Assembly: GCF_018448785.1 (NCBI RefSeq)
Contig: NZ_JAHCLU010000014.1
Span: 1 to 64,000, forward strand
Direction: 5' to 3'
DNA: 64,000 nt
From: Halomonas jincaotanensis
GTDB taxonomy: Bacteria; Pseudomonadota; Gammaproteobacteria; Pseudomonadales; Halomonadaceae
A model generated the notes under the pieces. It was not told the DNA's origin. It did not search any database and saw nothing but the letters and a program-made list of their open reading frames with translations. The position numbers and the translations under genes were made by a program. This document shows positions 33,709 to 45,605 of the stretch, in pieces (within the stretch, counting starts at the first letter, position 1; each line of letters starts with the position of its first letter).

Positions 33709-35658
33709 ATGAAGCTGTTCGACGACATTCCCGTCGAGCGTCCGGCAACGCCGCTGCTCGACACCCTGAATACTCCGGCCGCCCTGCGAGCCATGGACCT
33801 CGATCAGCTGATCCAGGTGGCCGATGAGCTGCGTGCCTATCTGCTCTACAGCGTGGGCGTCTCTGGCGGCCATTTCGGCGCTGGGCTCGGCGTGGTGGAG
33901 CTCACCGTGGCCTTGCACCAGGCGCTGGATACGCCTTACGACCGCCTGGTCTGGGACGTCGGACATCAGGCCTACCCGCACAAGATTCTCACGGGGCGGC
34001 GCGAGGCGATGACCCGAATTCGTTGCTACGGCGGTCTGGCGGCTTTTCCACGCCGCACCGAGTCGGAATACGACACTTTCGGCGTGGGCCACTCGAGCAC
34101 CTCTATCTCGGCGGCCCTGGGCATGGCACTGGCTGCCCGTACGCGTGGCGAGAACCGTCGCGTCTGCACGGTCATCGGCGATGGTGCCCTGACCGCCGGC
34201 ATGGCGTTCGAGGCCCTGGCGCATGCCGGCCATGTCGATGCCAACCTGCTGGTGATCCTCAACGACAACGAGATGTCGATCTCCGAGAACGTCGGTGGCA
34301 TGGCCAGCTATCTGGCACGCATCCTGGTCAGCAAGCCCTATATCAGCATGCGCGAGGGCGGCAAGAAGGTCCTCTCTCACCTGCCCGGCGCCCTCGAGTT
34401 GGCGCGGCGCACCGAAGAGCACATGAAGGGCATGATCAGTCCGGCCACGCTGTTCGAGGAGATGGGCTTCAACTACATCGGCCCTATCGACGGTCATGAC
34501 CTCGATGCGCTGACGCATACCCTGCACAACATGCGTGATTTGGATGGGCCGCAGTTCCTGCACGTCAAGACCTGCAAGGGCCGCGGCTTCCTGCCCGCCG
34601 AAGCCGATCCCATCGGCTATCACGCCATCACCAAGCTGGAAAAGCGCGAGCCGGAAAAGCCGGTCGATACGCCGGTACCGCTCAAGCCCCAAAACACGCC
34701 GGCCAACACCACTCCGCCCAAGCCAAACCGGCCCAAGCCAAAAAAGTACTGCAGCGTGTTCGGTGACTGGTTGTGCGACATGGCGGCTGTCGACCCGCGG
34801 TTGATCGGCATCACCCCCGCCATGCGCGAGGGTTCGGACCTGATCCGCTTTTCCCGGGAATACCCGGAGCGCTACTACGACGTGGCGATCGCCGAGCAGC
34901 ACGCCGTCACCCTGGCCGCCGGCATGGCCTGCGAGGGCATGAAGCCGGTTGTCGCTATCTACTCGACTTTTCTGCAGCGTGGCTACGACCAGCTGATCCA
35001 CGACGTGGCAGTGCAGTCGCTGGATGTCACCTTCGCCATCGACCGCGCAGGGCTGGTCGGCGAAGACGGTCCGACCCATCATGGCGCCTTGGATCTCGCT
35101 TATCTGCGCTGTGTGCCCGGCATGGTCGTGCTCGCACCCGCCGACGAGGCGGAGTGCCGGGCCATGCTCAGCGCCGCCTATCACCATCCTGGCCCTGCAG
35201 CCGTGCGCTACCCGCGTGGCACCGGGCCAGGTGCGGAAATTCCCGAGCATCTCGAGCCGCTCGAAATCGGCAAGTCCCAGCGGCGCCGACAGGGCCGCAG
35301 CATTGCGCTGCTGGCATTCGGTAGCCTCAATGTCCCGACCTCGACGGTGGCCGAATCGTTGGACGCGACCCACCTCAACATGCGCTCGATCAAGCCGCTG
35401 GATCATGAGGCCGTGCTGGCGGCAGCCGCCGAGCACGACCTGTTGGTGACGCTGGAAGAGAACGTGGTCGCCGGTGGGGCGGGTAGCGCCGTCAATGAAC
35501 TGCTCGCTTCCCAGGGTGTCAAGGTGGCGGTACTCAACCTCGGACTGCCGGATGCCTTCGTCGAGCACGGCAAGCCGGCCGAACTGCTGAGCGAATGCGG
35601 CCTGGACGCCCCGGGTATCGAGGCCAGCATACGAGCGCGCCTGAGCGGCGAGGCTTGA
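33709..35658 (+). CDS. dxs: 1-deoxy-D-xylulose-5-phosphate synthase
   Basis: The enzyme of about 649 residues uses thiamine diphosphate to make DXP from pyruvate and glyceraldehyde 3-phosphate, the first step of the MEP pathway. It has [24 protein letters not shown], the ThDP motif [13 protein letters not shown] with LNDNEMSIS, and the pyrimidine domain with [13 protein letters not shown] and [11 protein letters not shown] proline/lysine-rich linker ([20 protein letters not shown]) separates the domains. ATG 33709 (MKLFDD) is my choice; GTG 33682 would add nine residues and overlap ispA by 11 bases. Confidence 0.95.
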   Translation: MKLFDDIPVERPATPLLDTLNTPAALRAMDLDQLIQVADELRAYLLYSVGVSGGHFGAGLGVVELTVALHQALDTPYDRLVWDVGHQAYPHKILTGRREAMTRIRCYGGLAAFPRRTESEYDTFGVGHSSTSISAALGMALAARTRGENRRVCTVIGDGALTAGMAFEALAHAGHVDANLLVILNDNEMSISENVGGMASYLARILVSKPYISMREGGKKVLSHLPGALELARRTEEHMKGMISPATLFEEMGFNYIGPIDGHDLDALTHTLHNMRDLDGPQFLHVKTCKGRGFLPAEADPIGYHAITKLEKREPEKPVDTPVPLKPQNTPANTTPPKPNRPKPKKYCSVFGDWLCDMAAVDPRLIGITPAMREGSDLIRFSREYPERYYDVAIAEQHAVTLAAGMACEGMKPVVAIYSTFLQRGYDQLIHDVAVQSLDVTFAIDRAGLVGEDGPTHHGALDLAYLRCVPGMVVLAPADEAECRAMLSAAYHHPGPAAVRYPRGTGPGAEIPEHLEPLEIGKSQRRRQGRSIALLAFGSLNVPTSTVAESLDATHLNMRSIKPLDHEAVLAAAAEHDLLVTLEENVVAGGAGSAVNELLASQGVKVAVLNLGLPDAFVEHGKPAELLSECGLDAPGIEASIRARLSGEA

Positions 35659-35688
35659 TCCTTCATCTTCTTTCTTAGCGAGGCTGCA

Positions 35689-36450
35689 ATGCTGTTTCTT
35701 ATCATGATCGGTGCCCTGCTGGGGCTGGCGATTGGCGGCCCGCTGGGCATGCTGGTCGGCGGCGCCCTGGGCTGGTGGGCCGGGCGCCGGGTGCGGCGGG
35801 TGCTGGGCAAGGCACGGGCCCAGGCGCAATCGCGTTTTATGAACTCGACCTTTTCTGTCATGGGCTGTCTGTGTCAGGCGGATGGGCAGGTGTCCAAGGA
35901 CGAGCGCGATATCGCCGAAAAGCTCTTCGACCAGCTACACCTTCAGGGCGAGCAGCGTGACCAGGCCCGGGCGGCCTTCGAGCGCGGACGTGCCGATGAC
36001 TTCGACCTCGATGCCGAACTGGCCGAGGTGCGCGGTTTCACCTCCGGCCCGACGGCCCTGCGCCAAGTCTTCCTCCAGGTGCAGCTGTCGGCCATTGCCG
36101 CCGATGGCGAGCTTCATCCTGCCGAGCACGACATGATCCTGCGCGTGGCCCATGGACTGGGTTGCAGCGAGGCGGAGGTCCAGCAGATCGAGGCCATGCT
36201 GCATGGCGCGGCCGCCAATTCGAAGGGGGCTAGTGAAGAAGCGCTGACCGATGCCTATCGGGTACTGGGGGTCGAGAGGGAGGCCAGCGACTCCGAGGTC
36301 AAGAGGGCCTATCGCCGGCTGATGAGCCAGAACCACCCCGACAAGCTGGCGGGCAAGGGGCTGCCCGAGAGCATGCGCGAACTCGCCCAGCAGCGTACCA
36401 GCGAGATTGGCAATGCCTACGAGCGCATCCGCGAGGCCCGTGCCGCCTGA
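35689..36450 (+). CDS. djlA: DnaJ-like membrane co-chaperone DjlA
   Basis: The 253-residue protein has an N-terminal hydrophobic, glycine-rich helix (LGLAIGGPLGMLVGGALGWWAG), a TerB-like middle domain (about 60-170) and a C-terminal J domain (about 188-250) with the HPD triad in QNHPDKLAG. This is the DjlA architecture; E. coli DjlA has 271 residues. It stimulates DnaK at the inner membrane. It starts 30 bases after dxs and could be on that transcript. Confidence 0.92.
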   Translation: MLFLIMIGALLGLAIGGPLGMLVGGALGWWAGRRVRRVLGKARAQAQSRFMNSTFSVMGCLCQADGQVSKDERDIAEKLFDQLHLQGEQRDQARAAFERGRADDFDLDAELAEVRGFTSGPTALRQVFLQVQLSAIAADGELHPAEHDMILRVAHGLGCSEAEVQQIEAMLHGAAANSKGASEEALTDAYRVLGVEREASDSEVKRAYRRLMSQNHPDKLAGKGLPESMRELAQQRTSEIGNAYERIREARAA

Positions 36451-36485
36451 TGAGGTCATTGCTCTAGCGCTGCTGGTGAGGTGCG

Positions 36486-37157
36486 TCAGGCCTGGTAGGG
36501 CAACACATCGGTATAGACCGCGAGGTAATGGCATACGCTGCCGGCAATGACGAACAGGTGCCAGATGGCGTGGTTATAGGGTATGGCGCGGATCGCGAAG
36601 AACAGCACGCCGCCGGTATAGGCGAGCCCACCTGCCACCAGCAGGCTCAGGCCGGTCTCAGAAGTGACTTCTCCGAGCTCGCCGGACGCCGACACGATCA
36701 GCCAGCCCATGGCGAGGTAGACGATGACGTGGAGTACGCCAAAGCGTTTCGGCCAGACCAGCTTGAGCACGATCCCCGCGAGCGCTAGCGCCCAGATGAT
36801 CGTCAGCAATGTCCAGCCAACGGAATGGCGAAGGTTGACCAGCAGGAAGGGCGTATAGCTGCCGGCGATCAGCGCATAGATGGCGCAGTGATCCAGCAAC
36901 CGATAGAGCCGTTTCAGTTTCAGCCGTTGCGTGGCGTGGTACAGGGTCGAGGCGGTATAGAGCAGTACCAGGGTGGCACCGTAGAGGCTGACCGCGACCA
37001 CTTTCCAGACATCGACCTGGGGCGCCAGCGAGGCCAGCAGGATCAGCGTGATCATGCCGGCAAGGCTCAACAGGGCACCGATGCCGTGGCTGATGCTGTG
37101 CAGCCACTCTTCGAGAAGCGTGAAGCCGAACTCTGAAGATGCCGGGTCGCGGTTCAA
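36486..37157 (-). CDS. Hemolysin III/PAQR-family membrane protein (TrhA, YqfA)
   Basis: The 223-residue protein has seven membrane helices and the PAQR metal-site residues: EEWLHSISHGIGALLS near the start, ASTLYHA (about 75-81), and the C-terminal HAIWHLFVIAGSVCHY. Members affect membrane homeostasis; the hemolysin name is historical. The start codon appears to be TTG at 37157, with GAGGAATAG upstream. Confidence 0.88.
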   Translation of the reverse strand: MNRDPASSEFGFTLLEEWLHSISHGIGALLSLAGMITLILLASLAPQVDVWKVVAVSLYGATLVLLYTASTLYHATQRLKLKRLYRLLDHCAIYALIAGSYTPFLLVNLRHSVGWTLLTIIWALALAGIVLKLVWPKRFGVLHVIVYLAMGWLIVSASGELGEVTSETGLSLLVAGGLAYTGGVLFFAIRAIPYNHAIWHLFVIAGSVCHYLAVYTDVLPYQA

Positions 37158-37830
37158 TGGCTATTCCTCTATTATCCTTTCCTGATTACGCATCTTGGTA
37201 AGCTATTAGGTCGGGCCGGGGGCATATTGATCCAGAAAATATAGGGTCACTAAAAAGTTGGCCATTTGAACTCGAATCCTTGAGAGCTACTTTTTTCGAG
37301 TCCGATATTTCGTGGTATCAACACCCCCACTATTGCCAGAAACATTTTTCATGGCGCATCAGAAGTGTGCATCAGTAGATTAACGATTCTTTCATGTGAC
37401 AGGGAAACTCAGTCAAGATACGCTGCATTTGCGTCCATGTAAGACAGTTGAATCCGCGCCCGCTCGCCCCAGAACTCTAGGACTTCAACATCAAATGAAG
37501 TTGATTTTACTTTCTCGAATGAATTGGATTTAAGTTTCGGGGTATTCATGAACATTACTCTTTATAGGGCTGCGTTATTACGTTTTCAGCGCGGGAAGCA
37601 ACGTCCTTGTTTATACATATCCTTTGCCACGTCCCCCTAATGATGACCCTTTCGGCACGTACTTACTGTGCGCTGGCGAACGCAGTGTTGCGGAATCGCC
37701 AGAAGTGCAGGTTGTAGATGGAGGCTCATAGCCCTTAGCCTGGAATCGCCAGTTATGAGACGTTCATGGGCATAGGCCGGGATCCCCAAGGTCCCGAAAT
37801 ATCGCAGGCCATCGCTGACCTCTTTCGGAC
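37158..37830. other. 673-base low-GC gap with one small ORF
   Basis: This gap is distinctly AT-rich from about 37240 to 37620. It holds one small minus-strand frame (37409-37549), an 11-base repeat GGAATCGCCAG near 37690 and 37741, and no RNA gene that I recognise. It looks like the residue of an inserted or decayed element between two core genes. Confidence 0.6.
37409..37549 (-). CDS. Small hypothetical ORF, 46 residues
   Basis: An ATG at 37549 opens a 46-codon frame to TGA at 37411-37409, reading MNTPKLKSNSFEKV near the start and containing VEVLEFWGERARIQL. It is short, soluble, charged and not recognised. An AAGAG lies about 9 bases upstream. The base composition is lower in GC than the neighbours, in line with foreign origin. 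It may be a gene or a remnant. Confidence 0.3.
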   Translation of the reverse strand: MNTPKLKSNSFEKVKSTSFDVEVLEFWGERARIQLSYMDANAAYLD

Positions 37831-38466
37831 TCAGGGCTTGCGTTCGATGTCGACGTCGCTGGCCTGGGTGAAATCATCCAGTGCCATCAGGTGGCCGAGC
37901 TTGCCGGCCTTGGTGGTGAGGTACTGCTCGTTGTGCGGATTGAGGCCAGTGGTAATGGGGAGCCGCTCGCTAATGGTGACGCCGTCACGGGATAACGCCT
38001 CGACCTTGCGCGGGTTATTGGTCATCAGCCGCAGGGCATTGATTCCTAGATGGTCGAGCATCGGCACACAGAGATCGTAACGGCGCAAGTCGGCACCGAA
38101 GCCCAGCTGCTCGTTGGCCTCCACGGTGTCGGCGCCCTTGTCCTGGAGGTGATAGGCGCGAATCTTGTTGAGCAAGCCGATGCCGCGACCCTCCTGACGC
38201 AGGTAGAGCAGCACTCCCCGACCTTCCTCGGCAATGCGCTTGAGCGCTTCCTGAAGTTGATAACCGCAGTCGCAACGCATCGAGAACAGCGCATCGCCGG
38301 TTAGACACTCGGAGTGCACCCGCCCCAGCACCGGTGCACTGTCGGCCACTTCGCCTAACGTCAGGGCAATATGATCCTTGCCGGTGGCGTCGTCTTCGAA
38401 GCCATGCATGGTGAAGGTGGCCCAAGGAGTGGGTAGCCGGGAGTCGGCGATGAATCGGATCGTCAC
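37831..38466 (-). CDS. ribA: GTP cyclohydrolase II
   Basis: The 211-residue enzyme opens GTP to start riboflavin synthesis. It has the zinc cysteines in [15 protein letters not shown] (about 54-68), the RQEGRGIG loop (about 94-101) and NNPRKV near the end. It is a stand-alone RibA, not fused to RibB. The start is GTG 38466 with GAGGTATTTC upstream. The length is close to E. coli RibA (196). Confidence 0.95.
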   Translation of the reverse strand: MTIRFIADSRLPTPWATFTMHGFEDDATGKDHIALTLGEVADSAPVLGRVHSECLTGDALFSMRCDCGYQLQEALKRIAEEGRGVLLYLRQEGRGIGLLNKIRAYHLQDKGADTVEANEQLGFGADLRRYDLCVPMLDHLGINALRLMTNNPRKVEALSRDGVTISERLPITTGLNPHNEQYLTTKAGKLGHLMALDDFTQASDVDIERKP

Positions 38467-38616
38467 GAAATACCTCGGTGTCAGGCCCTTCTTTTTTGTC
38501 CACGGCAGGGCGGTGGCGGCGGGTGGACGGCCATTCTAACAGGAAGCCGCGACGGGCTCACGAATCGTAAGGCCAGCGTCAGGCGCTGGCGCGCTGTTCG
38601 GGCTCGGATGTTCGGG

Positions 38617-38622
38617 TACAAT
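38617..38622 (+). promoter_or_regulatory. Candidate -10 box of hemE
   Basis: TACAAT lies 20 bases before the hemE start codon, a close match to the sigma-70 -10 element. The -35 is unclear. Confidence 0.4.
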
Positions 38623-38642
38623 AGCGCCCACATTTCCCGTGG

Positions 38643-39731
38643 ATGAGCGCCTGCATGGAACTCAAGAATGATCGCTTGCTGCGCGCCCTGGCGCGCCAAC
38701 CGGTGGATCGTACGCCGGTATGGATGATGCGTCAGGCCGGCCGTTACCTTCCCGAATATCGACAGGTGCGGGGCGAGGCTGGCAGCTTCATGGACCTGTG
38801 TCGCGATCAGGATCGAGCCTGCGAAGTGACCCTGCAGCCGCTGGAGCGCTACCCCCTGGACGGGGCCATCCTGTTCTCGGACATCCTGACAATTCCCGAT
38901 GCCATGGGCCTGGGGTTGTATTTTGAGACCGGCGAGGGGCCGAAATTTCGCAAGCCGGTGCGCACCACCGCCGACGTCAAGGCGCTGGTGGCGCCGGATG
39001 CCGAGCGCGATCTCGATTACGTGATGCGGGCGGTCGCGACGATCCGTCGTGAACTCAACGGCCGGGTGCCGCTGATCGGCTTCACCGGCAGCCCCTGGAC
39101 GCTGGCGACCTACATGGTGGAAGGCGCTTCCAGCAAGGACTTCCGTCACGTCAAGACGATGCTCTACGACACTCCCGACACTATGCACCGATTGCTCGAT
39201 ACCCTGGCGCATGCGGTCACCGATTACCTCAACGCCCAGATCCGCGCCGGCGCTCAGGTGGTGCAGATCTTCGATACCTGGGGCGGGTCGCTGTCGACCC
39301 CGGCCTACCTGGAGTTCTCGCTGCGCTATATGGAGCAGATCGTCGCGGGTCTGATCCGCGAGCACGAGGGTCGTCGGGTGCCGGTGATCCTGTTCACCAA
39401 GAATGGTGGGCAGTGGCTCGAGGACATGGCCACCTCGGGGGCCGACGCCCTGGGGCTGGACTGGAGCACTGAGCTTTCCGATGCGCGTGCGCGTGTCGGA
39501 AAGCGAGTCGCCCTGCAGGGCAATCTCGACCCCAACGTGCTGTTCGCCCGCCCCACGGCGATCCGTGCCGAGGTCGCGCGGGTTCTGGACAGCTACGGCA
39601 GCGGGCCGGGGCATATCTTCAATCTTGGCCACGGCATCAGCCAGTTCACCGATCCGGCGCATGTCACCGCTTTCATGGACGCCCTGCACGAGCTGAGCCC
39701 TGCCTATCATCGCCAGATTCAGCATGGTTGA
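38643..39731 (+). CDS. hemE: Uroporphyrinogen decarboxylase
   Basis: The 362-residue enzyme decarboxylates uroporphyrinogen III to coproporphyrinogen III in heme synthesis. The signature regions are [16 protein letters not shown] (about 24-39), [29 protein letters not shown] and the C-terminal FNLGHGI. ATG 38643 is used; ATG 38655 would shorten it by four residues. The end overlaps the VanZ-like gene by 8 bases. Confidence 0.96.
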   Translation: MSACMELKNDRLLRALARQPVDRTPVWMMRQAGRYLPEYRQVRGEAGSFMDLCRDQDRACEVTLQPLERYPLDGAILFSDILTIPDAMGLGLYFETGEGPKFRKPVRTTADVKALVAPDAERDLDYVMRAVATIRRELNGRVPLIGFTGSPWTLATYMVEGASSKDFRHVKTMLYDTPDTMHRLLDTLAHAVTDYLNAQIRAGAQVVQIFDTWGGSLSTPAYLEFSLRYMEQIVAGLIREHEGRRVPVILFTKNGGQWLEDMATSGADALGLDWSTELSDARARVGKRVALQGNLDPNVLFARPTAIRAEVARVLDSYGSGPGHIFNLGHGISQFTDPAHVTAFMDALHELSPAYHRQIQHG

Positions 39732-40116
39732 GTGGCTGCGGCGGGTAGCCTGGAGCGAGGATAGCAAGTGGCGCCGCCGCTGGGCGCTGCTGGCCGGACT
39801 AGCGGCGTTGATGATCGCTTTTGGCAGTCTCGTCCCGGGAAACGAGATGCCCTCGAACCTGCCGTGGGACAAGGCGAATCATTTCATCGGCTACGCCGGT
39901 TTATCAGGACTGATGGGCCTCGCTGGCGTGCGTCTGCCACTCGCTTTTGTGGCCGCGTTGAGTTTCGGTATCGCCATCGAGTTACTGCAGATCCCGGTCG
40001 CCGGCCGCGGCGGTGGCGACTGGGCCGATATCCTCGCCAACGGCCTGGGCGCGGCCGCGGCTGTCGTCGTGCTGCTGGGGTTGCGTAGCCTGCCGCTGGA
40101 GCAGCGTTCAGGGTGA
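39724..40116 (+). CDS. VanZ-like membrane protein
   Basis: The 130-residue protein has about four helices and the VanZ-like features [16 protein letters not shown] (about 51-66) and [27 protein letters not shown] (about 84-110). The family's role is unknown outside teicoplanin-resistance VanZ. It overlaps hemE by 8 bases and meets the convergent gene at 40108 with a 9-base overlap. Confidence 0.82.
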   Translation: MVEWLRRVAWSEDSKWRRRWALLAGLAALMIAFGSLVPGNEMPSNLPWDKANHFIGYAGLSGLMGLAGVRLPLAFVAALSFGIAIELLQIPVAGRGGGDWADILANGLGAAAAVVVLLGLRSLPLEQRSG

Positions 40117-40593
40117 GCCCTTGCCTAGCGGGTCGGCATCGGCCAGATCGACGGTCGGCTCGTGGTTGGCGGCTTGAGGACGCAGGCGTTCGGCGGGTCG
40201 TCTCACCCGGGCACTGCCGACCACGCCTGTGTCGGTGTCCACCGGACGCGCCTCGCTGGTCCAGGAGTCGTCCTCGTCGTGTACGGCGGGACGGCGCTCG
40301 AAGGAGCGGGTGATGACGGCGCCGGGCGTGAAGCCGGGTCGAAGGTTCGAGAGGTGGTAAGGCAGCAGCCACAACTCGGCCAGCAGCCGCAGGCCGATGG
40401 CGCTCAGCAGCCAAGCGGCAACGCCGAGTGCCAGCGTCGGCCAGACGTTGACCCAGGCGACGGGAGCCACCCAAGGCGTACGGGGAACCAGCCACAACGC
40501 TGCCCCAATCACCAGACCCAACTGCAGCAGCAGGTGGCAGGTCAGCAGGGTGGAGCGGGCGAGTGGGCGGCGGGGAAACAGGAACTGTAGCAT
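40108..40593 (-). CDS. Hypothetical two-helix membrane protein
   Basis: The 161-residue protein has two membrane helices (about 15-37 and 50-75), then a polar tail rich in R, D and P. The stretch RLLAELWLLPYHLS resembles DUF4282, but the match is weak and I do not assign it. GGGAGGA precedes the ATG. It overlaps the VanZ-like gene tail to tail. Confidence 0.6.
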   Translation of the reverse strand: MLQFLFPRRPLARSTLLTCHLLLQLGLVIGAALWLVPRTPWVAPVAWVNVWPTLALGVAAWLLSAIGLRLLAELWLLPYHLSNLRPGFTPGAVITRSFERRPAVHDEDDSWTSEARPVDTDTGVVGSARVRRPAERLRPQAANHEPTVDLADADPLGKGSP

Positions 40594-40851
40594 CGGAGTC
40601 CTCCCGGGAATAACGCATCAAGGCGATGAGCGAACCAGTCTCCGTACTGGCCCTTGGGAATGCTACTCCAGTTTTCGCGGCGCTGCAGCACTGCAGAGCA
40701 ATTAGCCCGCACCGCTGTTGACCCTTCGAGGGGGCCTTGCCAATCTTTAACGTGCAGTTCTTGAATCTGCAATACTTGAATATGCAACAAAGGCAGGAAG
40801 CCCGGATAGGGCAGGCCTGCGTCGTATCTCCCCCCGCCTCAAGGAGCGGCT

Positions 40852-41280
40852 ATGACAACCTATATCGTGGTAGCAGATGCAGCACGGGCCAGGATCTTCA
40901 CCCGTGATGCGCTCAAGCTGGTCGAGCAGGAGAGCCTGGTGCACGCCGAGGGTCGACTGCACGAAGGCGATCTGGTGACCGATCGTGGAGGCGACGTGCA
41001 CGAGTCGACATCGACTACCTCGCGCTCCTCAGGCCAGGAAAACTCTGCCACGAATCATGAAGATGAAATCTTCGCCAAACAGGTGTCCGAGCGTCTCTAT
41101 CGGGCACGCGTCGAAAACACGCTGGAAAAGCTGATCCTGGTGGCGCCGCCGCGTTTTCTGGGTCGGCTTCGCGACAAGCTCGACGGCCCCACTGCCAAGC
41201 GGGTAATCCACACCCTCTCCAAGGATCTCTCCAAGGGCAGCTTGGAAAGCATCCAGGATGCAGTCAGTGATCTACGCTGA
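40852..41280 (+). CDS. Host attachment-family protein
   Basis: The 142-residue protein matches the host-attachment (plant attachment) family: TYIVVADAARARIF at the start, a Ser/Thr/Glu-rich middle (DVHESTSTTSRSSG), FAKQVSERLYRARVENTLEKLILVAPPRFLG and IQDAVSDL at the end. It is probably cytosolic. Despite the name, many free-living bacteria have it and the activity is unknown. AAGGAG precedes the ATG. Confidence 0.82.
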   Translation: MTTYIVVADAARARIFTRDALKLVEQESLVHAEGRLHEGDLVTDRGGDVHESTSTTSRSSGQENSATNHEDEIFAKQVSERLYRARVENTLEKLILVAPPRFLGRLRDKLDGPTAKRVIHTLSKDLSKGSLESIQDAVSDLR

Positions 41281-41314
41281 GTGAGGCCTGTCCTCCCCTG
41301 ACTACGCAAGTTTG

Positions 41315-41358
41315 CCCGACAACTGGTGTTCGGCCCCTGTCCGGCGTCAGTTGTCGGG
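41315..41358. terminator. 11-bp perfect inverted repeat between convergent genes
   Basis: CCCGACAACTG (41315-41325) and CAGTTGTCGGG (41348-41358) are perfect reverse complements with a 22-base loop. They lie between the ends of the host-attachment gene and the convergent LysR gene, so a bidirectional terminator is plausible, though no T tract is present. Confidence 0.5.
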
Positions 41359-41382
41359 GATGGCCTGCCTTAGTGATGAACG

Positions 41383-42309
41383 TCAGCCCACATGGGGCAG
41401 ATCGATCTCGTCGCTGCGCTTGACGCCCTCGGTCATTTGCCGGCACAGCCGCAAGAATTCACGCATGCCGGTGGCCAGGTACTTGTGACGGTGCCAGATG
41501 AAGCTGAACTGGCGGCTAAGGTCGAGTTCGGGCGTCGGAATAGGCACCAGACTGCCGCGACGGAAGGCATCCCGCAGGGCCAGTCGTGACACGCAGCCAA
41601 TGCCTAAACCCGACTCGACGGCCCGCTTGATCCCTTCGGTGTGTTCCAGTTCCAGCAAGGTATTGAAGCGACCGCGACGGTGCCGGGCGGCCTGTTCCAG
41701 GGTCAGGCGGGTGCCCGAGCCCTGCTCACGCATGATCCAGTCCTCTCTCAGCAGTCGGTCCAGTTCGATCGGCCCCTTTCCGGCCAGCGCATGGCGTGGC
41801 GAGCAGAACACCGCCAGGTCGTCTTCTACCCAGGGCTGGGTAATGACGTCGTCGTCTTCGCACTGTCCCTCGATCAGCCCTAGGTCCAGCTCGTGCTGGC
41901 GTATACGGTCGATGATGGCGCGAGTGTTGCGCACCGACAGTCGCACTCGGCTTCCGGGGTGGCGCTGCATGAAGTCGCTGATCAGCAGCGTCGCCAGATA
42001 GTTGCCGATGGTCAGGGTGGCGCCCACGTCCAGCGATCCCACGCCCTGCTGGCCCCGCAGCAGCTCCTCGACTTCCTCGGCGCGGTCAAGCAGGGCCACG
42101 GCCTTGGGCAGGAGTTGGAAGCCCAAGGCATTGAGCTTCAACCGCTTGCCGATTCGATCCAGTAGCTGGCAATCGAACTGACGCTCGAGTTCGCCCAGCG
42201 CCGTGCTCGCCGCCGACTGCGAGAGCGCCAGTACCTTGGCGGCGCGCGAGACGCTCTCGTATTGGGCCACGGCGATGAAGACTTCTAGCTGACGCAGGGT
42301 ATAGCGCAT
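41383..42309 (-). CDS. finR: LysR-family regulator next to fpr (FinR-like)
   Basis: The 308-residue protein has the LysR winged HTH (MRYTLRQLEVFIAVAQYESV, then SRAAKVLALSQSAAST) and a periplasmic-binding-like effector domain (about 90-295). It is divergent to the ferredoxin-NADP reductase gene, as finR is to fpr in Pseudomonas putida, where it activates fpr during redox stress. A GGAGCC-type ribosome binding site is present. The symbol is by synteny; the effector is inferred. Confidence 0.78.
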   Translation of the reverse strand: MRYTLRQLEVFIAVAQYESVSRAAKVLALSQSAASTALGELERQFDCQLLDRIGKRLKLNALGFQLLPKAVALLDRAEEVEELLRGQQGVGSLDVGATLTIGNYLATLLISDFMQRHPGSRVRLSVRNTRAIIDRIRQHELDLGLIEGQCEDDDVITQPWVEDDLAVFCSPRHALAGKGPIELDRLLREDWIMREQGSGTRLTLEQAARHRRGRFNTLLELEHTEGIKRAVESGLGIGCVSRLALRDAFRRGSLVPIPTPELDLSRQFSFIWHRHKYLATGMREFLRLCRQMTEGVKRSDEIDLPHVG

Positions 42310-42331
42310 GAACCGGCTCCTCAGTCTGTAT

Positions 42332-42346
42332 ATCTATATTATAGAT
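42332..42346. promoter_or_regulatory. 15-bp palindrome, LysR operator candidate
   Basis: ATCTATATTATAGAT is a perfect palindrome of 7+1+7 bases in the 144-base gap between the LysR gene and fpr. It fits a T-N11-A LysR box and lies next to both promoters. Confidence 0.6.
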
Positions 42347-42453
42347 GATCGATATCCATACAAACCATTTAACAGATATTCGCCGGTCTCTTAGAATTGT
42401 TATCAAATCTAATCAAGACAAATTATTCGAATCGGGAATATCGAGGAGTCGGC

Positions 42454-43230
42454 ATGAGCAAGTTCGCCCTGGAAGAAGTCCTGAGTGTTCACCATTGGAA
42501 CGACACCTTGTTCAGCTTTCGCACCACGCGTGAGCGCAGTCTGCGTTTCAAGAACGGTCAGTTCGTGATGATCGGCCTCGAGGTTGCCGGCAAGCCACTG
42601 ATGCGGGCCTATTCTATTGCCAGCCCCAATTACGAGGATCATCTAGAGTTCTTCAGCATCAAGGTGCCGGACGGCCCGCTCACCTCACGGCTCCAGCACC
42701 TGCAGGTTGGCGACCAGATCATGGTCAGCCGCAAGCCTACCGGCACCCTGGTCACCGATGACCTGTTGCCGGGCCGTAATCTCTACCTGTTTTCCACCGG
42801 CACCGGGCTCGCCCCGTTCATGAGCCTGATCCAGGACCCTGAAGCGTACGAGCGCTTCGAGAAGATTGTGCTGATTCACGGGGTACGTAACGTCAGCGAA
42901 CTCGCCTACGCGGAGTTCATTCAAAAGGCACTGCCCGCTCATGAGTACCTCGGCGAGGAGATCAGCGAGAAGCTGGTTTATTACCCCACCGTGACTCGTG
43001 AGGACTTCCACACCCAGGGTCGGCTGACCGACCATATCCGCAGTGGCAAGCTGGCCGAGGATACCGGCCTGCCGCCGCTGGATCCGCGCCAGGACCGTGC
43101 GATGATCTGCGGTAGCCCGGCGATGCTTGACGACACCAGCGGCCTGCTCGACGATCTCGGCTTCACGATTTCGCCGCGGATGGGTGAGCCCGGTGACTAC
43201 GTGATCGAGCGCGCCTTCGTGGAGAAGTAA
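42454..43230 (+). CDS. fpr: Ferredoxin--NADP+ reductase
   Basis: The 258-residue flavoenzyme has the FAD-binding RAYSIASPNY (about 51-60), the STGTGLAPFMSL NADP motif (about 111-122), CGSPAMLDD and the C-terminal YVIERAFVEK end of this subgroup. It transfers electrons between NADPH and ferredoxin or flavodoxin. ATG 42454 has GGAG upstream; the frame is open from 42397, but there is no family sequence in that part. Confidence 0.95.
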   Translation: MSKFALEEVLSVHHWNDTLFSFRTTRERSLRFKNGQFVMIGLEVAGKPLMRAYSIASPNYEDHLEFFSIKVPDGPLTSRLQHLQVGDQIMVSRKPTGTLVTDDLLPGRNLYLFSTGTGLAPFMSLIQDPEAYERFEKIVLIHGVRNVSELAYAEFIQKALPAHEYLGEEISEKLVYYPTVTREDFHTQGRLTDHIRSGKLAEDTGLPPLDPRQDRAMICGSPAMLDDTSGLLDDLGFTISPRMGEPGDYVIERAFVEK

Positions 43231-43291
43231 GCGCCCAGCTGCAAGCGCCTAGCGCCCGGCAGATACGGCGGGTGAAGAGGTTGAAAACGAT

Positions 43292-43324
43292 AAACCCCGC
43301 GGGATGTGGAATCCGGCGGGGTTT
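43292..43324 (+). terminator. Rho-independent terminator of fpr
   Basis: AAACCCCGC (43292-43300) pairs with GCGGGGTTT (43316-43324) around a loop with further partial pairing. It ends in TTTCTT and lies 60 bases after fpr. Confidence 0.75.
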
Positions 43325-43362
43325 CTTCGTGGACGTTACAACAACCGGTGGCATCATCCTGT

Positions 43363-43416
43363 GGCGCTCGGCGCTCGGCGCTCGGCGCTCGGCGCTCGGC
43401 GCTCGTCGCTCGGCGC

Positions 43417-43418
<2 letters not shown>
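43363..43418. repeat. 7-bp tandem repeat, eight units, at glnK end
   Basis: The unit GGCGCTC repeats from 43363 to 43418, with one GT variant and a last unit GGCGCTT. Its right end overlaps the stop codon of the minus-strand glnK (43417-43419). Heptamer arrays like this change copy number by slippage and shift frame, but here most units are past the stop. Confidence 0.85.
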
Positions 43419-45169
<1,751 letters not shown>

Positions 45170-45204
45170 AGGGAACTCTCCGTAGAGGGGATCGGTAAGC
45201 GACT

Positions 45205-45555
<351 letters not shown>

Positions 45556-45605
45556 CTACTGAGTTAGTGACGGCAACTTGCCGCCGATGCATGACGATTG
45601 CGACC

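Noticed and set aside
32461..35829. Very long minus-strand open frame opposite xseB-ispA-dxs
   Set aside because: It is antisense to three well-supported core genes and its protein is low-complexity Arg/Gln/His-rich, as expected for an antisense shadow in high-GC DNA.
37158..37830. tRNA or riboswitch in the gap before ribA (FMN riboswitch)
   Set aside because: The gap is on the downstream side of ribA, and no cloverleaf or FMN aptamer core was recognised.
38481..39872. Minus-strand frame opposite hemE
   Set aside because: hemE is clear on the plus strand and the antisense frame shows shadow-type composition.
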